DNA of 6,699 nucleotides from an uncultured Oscillospiraceae bacterium (GTDB taxonomy: Bacteria > Bacillota > Clostridia > Oscillospirales > Acutalibacteraceae), in assembly GCA_902489595.1 (NCBI GenBank), contig CABUAS010000088.1, positions 1-6,699 on the forward strand. The letters run 5' to 3'. The translations under genes and the position numbers were made by a program. Below the pieces are notes generated by a model that was not told the DNA's origin, made no database searches, and saw only the letters and a list, made by a program, of their open reading frames with translations. Position 1 is the stretch's first letter. Each line of letters begins with the position of its first letter. Positions 1 to 5,833 of the stretch are shown in pieces.

Positions 1-1132
1 ATATATTCTTAAATATAAACGAAAAAGATATTTTGTCTATATTTTCAGAAGGAACAAGATTAATTTCCTTTATTATATTTTCTCCCGCATAAATTATGAT
101 TCTGCCGACTTTATCATCAGTAAAAACAGGGGCATTTACTTCTTCACTGATTTCATATTTATATGAAATTTCGCCCTCGCCCTTTTTAACAAGGATTTTT
201 TCACTGTTGCTGTAAACAGGTTTAAATTCTTTTGCAACACCGTTTTTCACTTTAATTGATGTAATCTGACTTTCATCAATCTGCGGTTCAAAAAGCTGAT
301 AATTCGCAAATCCGAAATCAAGCAGGTTTCTTGCACTGTTAAATCTGTCATCGCTCGTTTCACTGCCAAGCACTACGGCAACAAGATTAAGATTATCTCT
401 GCTTGCAGTTGCACAAAGACAAAAACCGGCATTTGCCGTTGTGCCCGTTTTAAGCCCTGTTATACCGTCATATTTATTAATCAGCTTATTGGTATTATTA
501 AGTTCTGTTTCGCCGTTTCTGAGGCTGTCAAGCCATATAGTTGAATAATCGGTAATGATTGGATGCTTCATAACTTCGCAGGCTATAACACTGAGATCAT
601 AAGCACAGGAATAATGATTCTTTGTTGTATCATCAAGTCCCGTGCAGTTTTCAAAATTACTGTTTTCAAGACCAAGCTCTTTTGCTCTGTCGTTCATCAT
701 CTGAACAAAACCGCTAAGCGAGCCTGCAATATGAACGCCGAGCGCAACACAGGCGTCATTTGCCGATGCTACAACAACTGCCTTAAAAAGTTCTTCAGCC
801 CTCATTGTTTCACCGACTTCAAGCCATATCTGAGAACCGCCCATCTGTGTTGCCTCTTCCGTAGCAGTTACTTCATCCTCTAAAGATATTTTTCCGCTGT
901 CGACCGCCTCAAGAACAAGCAGTATACTCATAAGTTTAGTGACAGAGGCAGGAGAAAGATGCTCATAAGCGTTGTTTTCATAAATAATTTCACCTGTGTC
1001 TATACACATAAGCACTGACGATTTTGCTTTAACATCAACCGCTGACTGATTATCATTTGAGGCTGCCATACATCTTAACGGCATAATCAGCGCAAGTGTT
1101 AAAGAGGTTATAAATAAAAATGCCTTTTTCAT
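1..1132 (-). CDS. dacF: D-alanyl-D-alanine carboxypeptidase, DacF/PBP5 type (3' end cut by window edge)
   Basis: This is a serine-type penicillin-binding protein that removes the terminal D-alanine from peptidoglycan stem peptides outside the cytoplasmic membrane. Translating back from the ATG at 1132 gives 377 open codons with no stop before base 1, so the C-terminus is missing. Residues 1-24 form a Sec signal peptide (MKKAFLFITS start, hydrophobic core, cut near CMAA). All three catalytic motifs of the peptidase S11 family are present: SVTK at residues 63-66 with the nucleophile Ser63, SAN at 123-125, and KTG at 228-230. From about residue 281 a beta-rich segment fits the PBP5 C-terminal domain. 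Most of the usual 380-400 residues is therefore present, and what is lost is probably the C-terminal amphipathic membrane anchor. A GGTGAT ribosome site sits 4 bases before the start. It is transcribed away from mtaB. In Bacillus one paralogue acts in the forespore; whether this copy is vegetative or sporulation-specific cannot be told here. The family is certain; the exact symbol among dacA/dacB/dacF is less so. Confidence 0.93.
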   Translation of the reverse strand, partial: MKKAFLFITSLTLALIMPLRCMAASNDNQSAVDVKAKSSVLMCIDTGEIIYENNAYEHLSPASVTKLMSILLVLEAVDSGKISLEDEVTATEEATQMGGSQIWLEVGETMRAEELFKAVVVASANDACVALGVHIAGSLSGFVQMMNDRAKELGLENSNFENCTGLDDTTKNHYSCAYDLSVIACEVMKHPIITDYSTIWLDSLRNGETELNNTNKLINKYDGITGLKTGTTANAGFCLCATASRDNLNLVAVVLGSETSDDRFNSARNLLDFGFANYQLFEPQIDESQITSIKVKNGVAKEFKPVYSNSEKILVKKGEGEISYKYEISEEVNAPVFTDDKVGRIIIYAGENIIKEINLVPSENIDKISFSFIFKNI

Positions 1133-1136
1133 AAAT

Positions 1137-1142
1137 ATCACC
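1137..1142 (-). promoter_or_regulatory. Ribosome binding site of the D-Ala-D-Ala carboxypeptidase gene
   Basis: On the minus strand GGTGAT lies 4 bases before the ATG at 1132. It pairs with the AUCACC part of the 16S rRNA tail rather than the more usual CCUCC part. It supports the ATG at 1132, which also gives a complete signal peptide. A weaker AAGGAA lies further upstream at about 20 bases, too far to set the start. Confidence 0.55.
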
Positions 1143-1165
1143 GATATATACTTATTCCTTTTCTA

Positions 1166-1194
1166 TTGTAATAATTCCCCAACTTTGATATAAT
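1166..1194 (+). promoter_or_regulatory. Sigma-A promoter for mtaB
   Basis: A -35 box TTGTAA (1166-1171) and a perfect -10 box TATAAT (1189-1194) are separated by an optimal 17-bp spacer. Transcription would begin near 1201, about 20 bases before the mtaB start, leaving just enough leader for the AGGAGAA ribosome site at 1209-1215. The -35 box overlaps a possible -10 box (TACAAT, 1170-1165) for the divergent carboxypeptidase gene. Confidence 0.65.
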
Positions 1195-1220
1195 TATGTT
1201 ATTAAAACAGGAGAAGAATT

Positions 1221-2513
1221 ATGAAAGCAGCAATTTATACCCTTGGTTGCAAGGTAAATCAAACTGAAAGTGAATTTATGGCAGAACTTCTGTCAAAAGC
1301 AGGATTTGAAATCGTAAATCCTAATGAAGATGCTGATTACTATATTATAAATTCATGCACTGTTACTGCCACGGCTGATCAGAAAACAAGACAAAATGTA
1401 AGAAAATTCAAAAGAAAGCATCCCAATTCGGTTATAATTTTAACGGGCTGTATGCCACAGGCTTTCCCTAAAGAGGCAGAAGAATTAATTCAGGCAGACA
1501 TAGTTCTCGGAAATAAAAATGACGGCGATATTTTACAGTTAATCAATCAGTATAATATTAATAAAAACAGAGTAATTGCTATTGATAATCATAAAAAAGG
1601 CGACGAATTCAAAAAATGTTCAATTACAAAATTTTCAGACAGAATAAGAGCCTTCGTTAAAATTGAAGACGGATGCGACAGATTCTGCTCATACTGTATA
1701 ATACCTATGAGCAGAGGCAGAGTGCGTTCAAAATCACTTGACGATTTACGTGCAGAAGTCAACAACCTTGCCGATAACGGAATTAAAGAAATTGTGCTTG
1801 TGGGAATTAACCTTTCTGCTTACGGCAAAAATAAAGATTTTAATATTGTTGACGCAGTAAAAATCTGTGATGAAAATGACAAAATATTAAGAGTCAGGCT
1901 CGGAAGTCTTGAGCCCGACCATATTACAGACGATATAATCGAAGAACTTTCAAAAATTGACAAATTCTGCCCGCAGTTTCACATTTCACTGCAAAGCGGC
2001 TGCAGCAAAACGCTTAAAAATATGAACAGACACTATACAGCTGAAGAATATAAAGAACTGTGCGATAAGCTCAGAAGCACATTTAAGGATACGTCACTGA
2101 CTACCGACGTTATGGTAGGGTTTAACGAAGAAACAAAAGAAGATTTCGAGGATAGTCTTAATTTTGTAAAAGACATTGCATTTGAAAAGGTGCATACTTT
2201 CCCCTATTCGCAAAGAGAGGGCACTAACGCATCTAAAAAGGGTGATTCAGTATCAAGAAATGAAAAAGAGCGCAGGGCGTCTGTTATGATTTATGAAACA
2301 GATAAAATCAGAAAAAAATATCTTCAATCACTTATAGGAAAAACTGTAAATGTTTTATTTGAAAACGAAATTGAAAACAATATTTATCAGGGGTACACAA
2401 AAAATTATACCCCTGTCAGAATTAAATCAGACAGGAATATAATCGGTAATGAACTTGATGTTATTATAACGCAGGCATTTGATGACTTCTGCAATGCTAA
2501 ATTACAGTTTTAA
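1221..2513 (+). CDS. mtaB: tRNA (N6-threonylcarbamoyladenosine(37)-C2)-methylthiotransferase MtaB
   Basis: MtaB is a cytoplasmic radical-SAM enzyme that adds a methylthio group to t6A at position 37 of ANN-decoding tRNAs, giving ms2t6A, which stabilises codon pairing. The 430-residue protein has the three expected domains. The N-terminal methylthiotransferase domain (about 1-125) carries the iron-sulphur cysteines Cys10 (TLGCKVNQTE), Cys46 (NSCTVT) and Cys77 (TGCMPQ). The radical-SAM domain (about 140-365) carries CDRFCSYC with Cys152, Cys156 and Cys159 and the SLQSG segment at 257-261. A C-terminal TRAM-like RNA-binding domain covers about 370-428. The TLGCKVNQ opening and overall length separate MtaB from MiaB and RimO, so the assignment is firm. 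The ATG at 1221 is preceded by AGGAGAA at a good distance and by a clear sigma-A promoter. No co-transcribed neighbour is visible; the divergent gene encodes a carboxypeptidase. The 3' end overlaps the convergent lipoprotein gene by 17 bp. Confidence 0.95.
   Translation: MKAAIYTLGCKVNQTESEFMAELLSKAGFEIVNPNEDADYYIINSCTVTATADQKTRQNVRKFKRKHPNSVIILTGCMPQAFPKEAEELIQADIVLGNKNDGDILQLINQYNINKNRVIAIDNHKKGDEFKKCSITKFSDRIRAFVKIEDGCDRFCSYCIIPMSRGRVRSKSLDDLRAEVNNLADNGIKEIVLVGINLSAYGKNKDFNIVDAVKICDENDKILRVRLGSLEPDHITDDIIEELSKIDKFCPQFHISLQSGCSKTLKNMNRHYTAEEYKELCDKLRSTFKDTSLTTDVMVGFNEETKEDFEDSLNFVKDIAFEKVHTFPYSQREGTNASKKGDSVSRNEKERRASVMIYETDKIRKKYLQSLIGKTVNVLFENEIENNIYQGYTKNYTPVRIKSDRNIIGNELDVIITQAFDDFCNAKLQF
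2388..2415. repeat. Perfect 8-bp inverted repeat inside the mtaB TRAM region
   Basis: CAGGGGTA (2388-2395) and TACCCCTG (2408-2415) are exact inverted copies around a 12-base A/T-rich loop. The hairpin lies in the coding sequence for MtaB residues about 390-399. No U-run follows on either strand, so it is not a classical terminator. It could be chance, or an RNA structure acting near the 3' end of the message. Confidence 0.5.
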
Positions 2514-3693
2514 TATTTTCAACCTCATCAATAACACTTTGATTTTCATCGTCAACAAGATAACTGTAAGAATAAATATTAAATCCGCTGATTTCCTCTA
2601 ATTGATAAATATAGGCTATTTGCCTTGAAATAATATCATTATTTTCAATAAATTCATTCCTTGCATAATCCTTTGATGAAGATGCAAATTCGTCTTCACT
2701 GCCGGCCTTATAAAGCGGAAGTCCTATATACAAAGCACATGATTTTGTAATCTCACACCACTGTTTTACTGTTTTTGTAAAAGGCTGAACCTGATTGTGA
2801 AAACCGAAATAAACCTGTGGGCAAATATAGTCTGCATAACCTTCTTCGCTAACCCATTTTTCAACGTCGGCATATAGTTTATTGTAATTTGTTTTTATAT
2901 TTGACTGCGGACTGATACCGAAAAGAACATTGCTGTCAATTTCTTTTATGGCAGAATAAACCTGTTTCACCATATCGGAAACACATTCACGGCGAAAATC
3001 ATCTCGTGAACTCTCTCCGCCGTTCTGAATATATTCACTATACTCTTTTTCATCAATTTCATCATCAGTAGTCGGATAAAAATAATCGTCAAAATGAATA
3101 GCTTCGATGTTATAATTCTGAACAATTTCTTTTACGCCGTTCACGATGAGTTCAGTAACATCTTTGCTTGCAGGATTAAAATATATCTTGTCCTTAATAT
3201 AAACAGCAGATGATTTATTTTCATCGTTCAGCCACTGTACTGCAATATTATCGGGCGACAGTTCATCAATCTTATCATTCTGACTGACCCTGTAAGGATT
3301 TACCCACGCTTCTACTCTTAAATTAAGTTTATGCGCAGTCTTGGTAATTATTTCAAAAGGGTCATATGGCATTTCACTTCCCTGAATACCAAAACAGTAT
3401 TTAGATGACGGAAAATAATTTGATTTATAAAATGCGTCAGCACACGGGCGCACCTGAACTGTTATTGTATTAATACCGATATCTTTAATTTTCTTTAAAG
3501 CAGTTTTGAACTGCTCTTCAAATTCTTCTGCATTTTCGCAGTCAGATATAATTTTTTCAAGTTCAAAATATGTAATCCAGCAGGCTTTTACATATTCGGC
3601 ATTAATTTTTTCATCTTCAGAAATATTCTGAGGCATTGAACAGCCGCAAAAAAGTAAAATAATTGTTAAAATGCAAATAAATATTTTTTTCAT
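2497..3693 (-). CDS. GHL10 (formerly DUF187) family glycosyl-hydrolase-like lipoprotein
   Basis: This is a predicted surface lipoprotein of 398 residues with one glycosyl-hydrolase-like 10 domain, the family of Bacillus YngK and the E. coli peptidoglycan glycosidase DigH. Residues 1-17 are a lipoprotein signal (MKKIFICILTIILLFCG) followed by the likely lipidated Cys18. The domain runs from about residue 35 to 330. It shows family-type blocks: KACWITYFELE near 36, VQVRP at 79-83, EAWVNPYR at 128-135, YFNPAS near 171, HFDDYFYP at 200-207 (acidic pair Asp202/Asp203, candidate catalytic residues), GISPQ at 259-263 and CPQVYFGFHN at 291-300. These blocks fit a TIM-barrel fold. An in-frame GTG at 3702 would add three residues, but the ribosome site AAAGGAAAG (3710-3702) would then touch the start; the ATG at 3693 fits better and begins a normal signal peptide. 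The substrate is not shown; bacterial glycan, perhaps peptidoglycan, is an inference from DigH and from the neighbouring carboxypeptidase. The 3' end overlaps mtaB. Confidence 0.87.
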   Translation of the reverse strand: MKKIFICILTIILLFCGCSMPQNISEDEKINAEYVKACWITYFELEKIISDCENAEEFEEQFKTALKKIKDIGINTITVQVRPCADAFYKSNYFPSSKYCFGIQGSEMPYDPFEIITKTAHKLNLRVEAWVNPYRVSQNDKIDELSPDNIAVQWLNDENKSSAVYIKDKIYFNPASKDVTELIVNGVKEIVQNYNIEAIHFDDYFYPTTDDEIDEKEYSEYIQNGGESSRDDFRRECVSDMVKQVYSAIKEIDSNVLFGISPQSNIKTNYNKLYADVEKWVSEEGYADYICPQVYFGFHNQVQPFTKTVKQWCEITKSCALYIGLPLYKAGSEDEFASSSKDYARNEFIENNDIISRQIAYIYQLEEISGFNIYSYSYLVDDENQSVIDEVENIKTVI

Positions 3694-3695
3694 AC

Positions 3696-3724
3696 TTGAC
3701 ACTTTCCTTTAAATTTGTAAAAAT
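3696..3724 (+). promoter_or_regulatory. Possible sigma-A promoter for the zinc-ribbon/DUF1294 operon
   Basis: A perfect -35 box TTGACA lies at 3696-3701. The matching -10 region is poor: AAAAAT (3719-3724, 17-bp spacer) or TAAAAA (3718-3723, 16-bp spacer), within an A/T-rich run. Transcription would begin near 3731, about 30 bases before the zinc-ribbon start. The -35 box lies in the leader of the divergent lipoprotein gene, between its ribosome site and its ATG, so the two transcription units overlap at their 5' ends. Confidence 0.42.
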
Positions 3725-3750
3725 ATATATGTAATCAGTTGAAAGGCTAC

Positions 3751-3756
3751 GGTGAT
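3751..3756 (+). promoter_or_regulatory. Ribosome binding site that favours the ATG at 3761 for the zinc-ribbon gene
   Basis: GGTGAT at 3751-3756 is 4 bases before the ATG at 3761, the same site and spacing seen for the carboxypeptidase gene. An alternative GTG start at 3752, inside this motif, would add three residues (MIF) and could use AAAGG at 3742-3746. The ATG is preferred. Confidence 0.5.
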
Positions 3757-3760
3757 TTTT

Positions 3761-4060
3761 ATGGAATACAGACTCGGCACAAGTATAAGAATAAAAGAAA
3801 AAGGAGAAACACTTGAACTTCAATGCCCGCATTGCAATGAAAAAGTAAAATTCGGCGTATTCAGCAACATGGACACACGCCTAATATCCGAATTCCCTTT
3901 AATCGGCTCAACAAGAATTTATTTTCTTGTATGTCCGAAATGTGCGTCAATCTACACTGTTGATGAGACAAAAGGTGACGAATTCACCAAAGGCGAAAAA
4001 CTTGCAATAGGCAATTTTGATTTAAAAGCCTTAAAAGAATTCAAGCCGAAAAATGATTAA
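3761..4060 (+). CDS. Small four-cysteine zinc-ribbon protein of unknown function
   Basis: This 99-residue cytoplasmic protein has no recognised named function. Two knuckles, CPHC (Cys22, Cys25) and CPKC (Cys58, Cys61), are spaced like the halves of a zinc ribbon and should bind one zinc ion. The 32 residues between them (26-57) include FGVFSNMD and a hydrophobic strand ending IYFLV just before the second knuckle. The C-terminal third is charged and lysine-rich and ends in KPKND. There is no signal peptide or membrane helix. The stop codon overlaps the start of the DUF1294 gene by 8 bp (ATGATTAA), which points to translational coupling and a joint role. Zinc ribbons of this kind often bind nucleic acid or protein; nothing visible decides between them. 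The start could instead be the GTG at 3752. The gene is judged real because of its ribosome site, the cysteine spacing and the tight operon. Function remains unassigned. Confidence 0.82.
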   Translation: MEYRLGTSIRIKEKGETLELQCPHCNEKVKFGVFSNMDTRLISEFPLIGSTRIYFLVCPKCASIYTVDETKGDEFTKGEKLAIGNFDLKALKEFKPKND

Positions 4061-4322
4061 AGCGTTTCTTATATACTTTGCTTTTATCAGCGCTTTTGCT
4101 GTTATAACAACAATTATTGACAAAAGAAATGCAATAAAAGGCAAAAGAAGAATTTCAGAAGATTTTCTTTTAACCATCGGTTTAATCGGCGGTGCTTTAG
4201 GCGAATACATCACAATGAAGGCAATTCACCATAAAACAAAACACAAAAAATTTATGATAGGATTACCGATTGAATTTATATTACAGATTACAGCAGTAAT
4301 ACTAATATATCTATATAGATAA
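4053..4322 (+). CDS. DUF1294 family small membrane protein
   Basis: This 89-residue integral membrane protein is of unknown function and matches the DUF1294 family. Three hydrophobic segments are visible: residues about 3-22, 37-56 and 69-88. The family signature is clear: a basic loop KGKRRISE (29-36), then LLTIGLIGGALGEYITM (39-55), then HHKTKHKKF (59-67). In many bacteria DUF1294 is a single small protein of about this size; in some proteobacteria it is fused behind a cold-shock domain. Here it is not fused, but it is translated from an ATG embedded in the last codons of the zinc-ribbon gene, so the two products are probably made together. A strong terminator begins within the stop codon and closes the operon. 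Topology is not certain. The basic loops suggest that the segments between helices face the cytoplasm in part. Confidence 0.88.
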   Translation: MIKAFLIYFAFISAFAVITTIIDKRNAIKGKRRISEDFLLTIGLIGGALGEYITMKAIHHKTKHKKFMIGLPIEFILQITAVILIYLYR

Positions 4323-4346
4323 GAGGGGCTTATAACCCCTCTTTTT
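4321..4346 (+). terminator. Rho-independent terminator of the zinc-ribbon/DUF1294 operon
   Basis: AAGAGGGG (4321-4328) pairs perfectly with CCCCTCTT (4336-4343) around a 7-base loop, and the stem runs into a T-tract (TTTTT, 4342-4346). The first two stem bases are part of the DUF1294 stop codon, so the terminator immediately follows translation. It lies in the 27-bp gap to the convergent spoIVA stop. On the minus strand the same hairpin is followed by ATCTATATAG, a poor U-tract, so it may stop spoIVA transcription only weakly. Confidence 0.88.
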
Positions 4347-4349
4347 CTA

Positions 4350-5819
4350 TTACAGAATTATACAAATAAGTCCGCTGCAGCCTTCGTTGATGACACGCTC
4401 TATAGTTTCTCTGAACTTAGTTCTTGCATCATCGGGCATTCTTTCAAGTTTGCCGTGCAGGCTTTCATTTACAAGTTCATGCAGTGATTTGCCGAATATA
4501 TCCGTATTCCAAAGTTCGGCAGGATTTTGCTCAAACTCTTTAAGCAGATACATTACAAGTTCCTGCGACTGACTTTCACTGCCGACTATCGGTGCGACTT
4601 CGGCAAAAGTATTGCATTTAATCATATGAATTGACGGAGCCTGCGCTTTAAGTCTTACACCGTATCTGCCGCCCTGTTTCATTATTTCGGGCTCTTCAAG
4701 GGTCAGTTCGTTAATATCGGGCATAACTATGCCGTAACCCGTTCTTTCAACCTCACTTAGTGCGGCATTAAATCTGTCAAACGCTTTTTCTTTTTTACTG
4801 AGAGAAATAATCTGGCTCATAAGTTCTTTTTCATTGGAAATTGAAACTCCGCACTTTTCTGAAAGAACAGAATAAAAATAACTGTTGTCAATAGAAACTT
4901 TAACTGTAATCGTTCCGCTTGCCAGATCAAGGTCGGTAATATTAACTGCCTCTATATCTTTATAATCAGCAAGGGAACGGTTAAACGATTTTACACTTCT
5001 GATATTTGAAACTGATGAAGATAACTCCTTAACACAGCCGAATAAACCGCATTTAAGTTCATCATCAGCATCAAGTGTTTTTATCCATGACGGAAAATTG
5101 ATTGAAATGCTTGAAACAGGAAATTCAAAAAGTATCCTTTCAAGAATCTGATTAATTTTTTCTTCATCGAGTTCAAGACAATTTATCGGCATTACGGGAA
5201 CATTGTATTTTTCTGACAAAGCACTGCAAAGAGCCATTGCCTCACTGCCTGACGGGTTAACACAGTTCATTACAACAACAAACGGTTTATTTATTTCTTT
5301 AAGTTCATTTATAACTCTTTCTTCAGCCTCTTCATATTCTTCTCTCGGAATTGTGCTGATAGAACCATCTGTCGTTACGACAAGACCGATTGTTGAATGT
5401 TCGGTAATAACTTTTTCTGTGCCTATTTCAGCCGCCATATTAAATGGTATTTCTTCTTCAAACCAAGGTGTATGAACCATTCTCGGCTGTTCATCTTCAA
5501 TATAGCCTACGGAACTCGGAACTATATAACCGACACAGTCAATAAGGCGTACACGAAAATGAATATTATCCTGCATTGAAAGTTCAATAGCCTCTTCGGG
5601 AATAAATTTAGGTTCAGTTGTCATAATCGTTTTTCCTGCCGCGCTTTGAGGCAGTTCGTCACGTGCTCTTTCTTTCTGGAATTCGTTGCCTATTCTCGGA
5701 ATAACAAGAGTATCCATGAACTTCTTTATAAAAGTAGATTTACCTGTTCTGACAGGGCCTACAACGCCGATATAAATATCGCCTTTAGTTCTTGTTGAAA
5801 TGTCATTATATATACTCAT
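4350..5819 (-). CDS. spoIVA: Stage IV sporulation protein A, spore coat basement-layer ATPase
   Basis: SpoIVA is made in the mother cell during sporulation. It hydrolyses ATP to polymerise irreversibly around the forespore, forming the platform on which the coat is built and helping cortex formation. The 489 residues match the usual length of about 490. The N-terminal TRAFAC-like NTPase domain shows the Walker A motif GPVRTGKST (21-29, Lys27), the adjacent FIKKFMD, the conserved ARDELPQSAAGKTIMTTEPKF block (52-72) with the sensor threonine pair Thr67-Thr68, and a Walker B-type LIDCVGY (92-98, Asp94). The place of a GTPase NKxD motif holds MNCVNP (184-189), in keeping with the known shift to ATP use. 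A middle domain covers about 240-400, and a C-terminal polymerisation and tethering region ends GLICIIL. The ATG at 5819 has an excellent AAGGAGG ribosome site 7 bases upstream. The gene follows the SipL-like gene by 12 bp, so it is probably co-transcribed from a promoter outside the window. In other species that promoter is sigma-E dependent. Confidence 0.97.
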   Translation of the reverse strand: MSIYNDISTRTKGDIYIGVVGPVRTGKSTFIKKFMDTLVIPRIGNEFQKERARDELPQSAAGKTIMTTEPKFIPEEAIELSMQDNIHFRVRLIDCVGYIVPSSVGYIEDEQPRMVHTPWFEEEIPFNMAAEIGTEKVITEHSTIGLVVTTDGSISTIPREEYEEAEERVINELKEINKPFVVVMNCVNPSGSEAMALCSALSEKYNVPVMPINCLELDEEKINQILERILFEFPVSSISINFPSWIKTLDADDELKCGLFGCVKELSSSVSNIRSVKSFNRSLADYKDIEAVNITDLDLASGTITVKVSIDNSYFYSVLSEKCGVSISNEKELMSQIISLSKKEKAFDRFNAALSEVERTGYGIVMPDINELTLEEPEIMKQGGRYGVRLKAQAPSIHMIKCNTFAEVAPIVGSESQSQELVMYLLKEFEQNPAELWNTDIFGKSLHELVNESLHGKLERMPDDARTKFRETIERVINEGCSGLICIIL

Positions 5820-5826
5820 ACTATCC

Positions 5827-5833
5827 CCTCCTT
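5827..5833 (-). promoter_or_regulatory. Strong ribosome binding site of spoIVA overlapping the upstream stop codon
   Basis: AAGGAGG on the minus strand (5833-5827) lies 7 bases before the spoIVA ATG at 5819. Its first bases are shared with the TAA stop of the SipL-like gene (5834-5832). This is a near-perfect Shine-Dalgarno sequence and fixes the start. Ribosomes ending on the upstream gene would stop on top of it. Confidence 0.85.

Noticed and set aside
563..883. Plus-strand open frame of 106 codons
   Set aside because: It lies wholly inside the carboxypeptidase gene on the opposite strand in the same codon register, has no ribosome site, and its translation looks like random Cys-rich sequence.
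3700..3702. GTG start for the GHL10 lipoprotein gene
   Set aside because: The ribosome site AAAGGAAAG would be only about 2 bases away; the ATG at 3693 has workable spacing and begins a standard lipoprotein signal.
3694..3760. A minus-strand promoter (TACAAA or TATATT as -10) for the lipoprotein gene
   Set aside because: No matching -35 box was found at 16-18 bp, and sporulation sigma consensus elements did not fit either, so no call is made.
3617..3832. Minus-strand open frame of 71 codons spanning the divergent promoter region
   Set aside because: It overlaps the lipoprotein gene start and the zinc-ribbon gene, with no recognisable domain and no convincing ribosome site; it is a shadow.
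4031..4213. Minus-strand open frame of 60 codons
   Set aside because: It is antisense to the DUF1294 gene, whose family signature is clear. Its hydrophobic look is only the mirror of the membrane codons.
5203..5579. Two overlapping plus-strand open frames (and one at 4387-4572)
   Set aside because: They are antisense to spoIVA, which is unambiguous over its full length; the low-complexity Ser/Ile translations are typical of a reverse-strand shadow.
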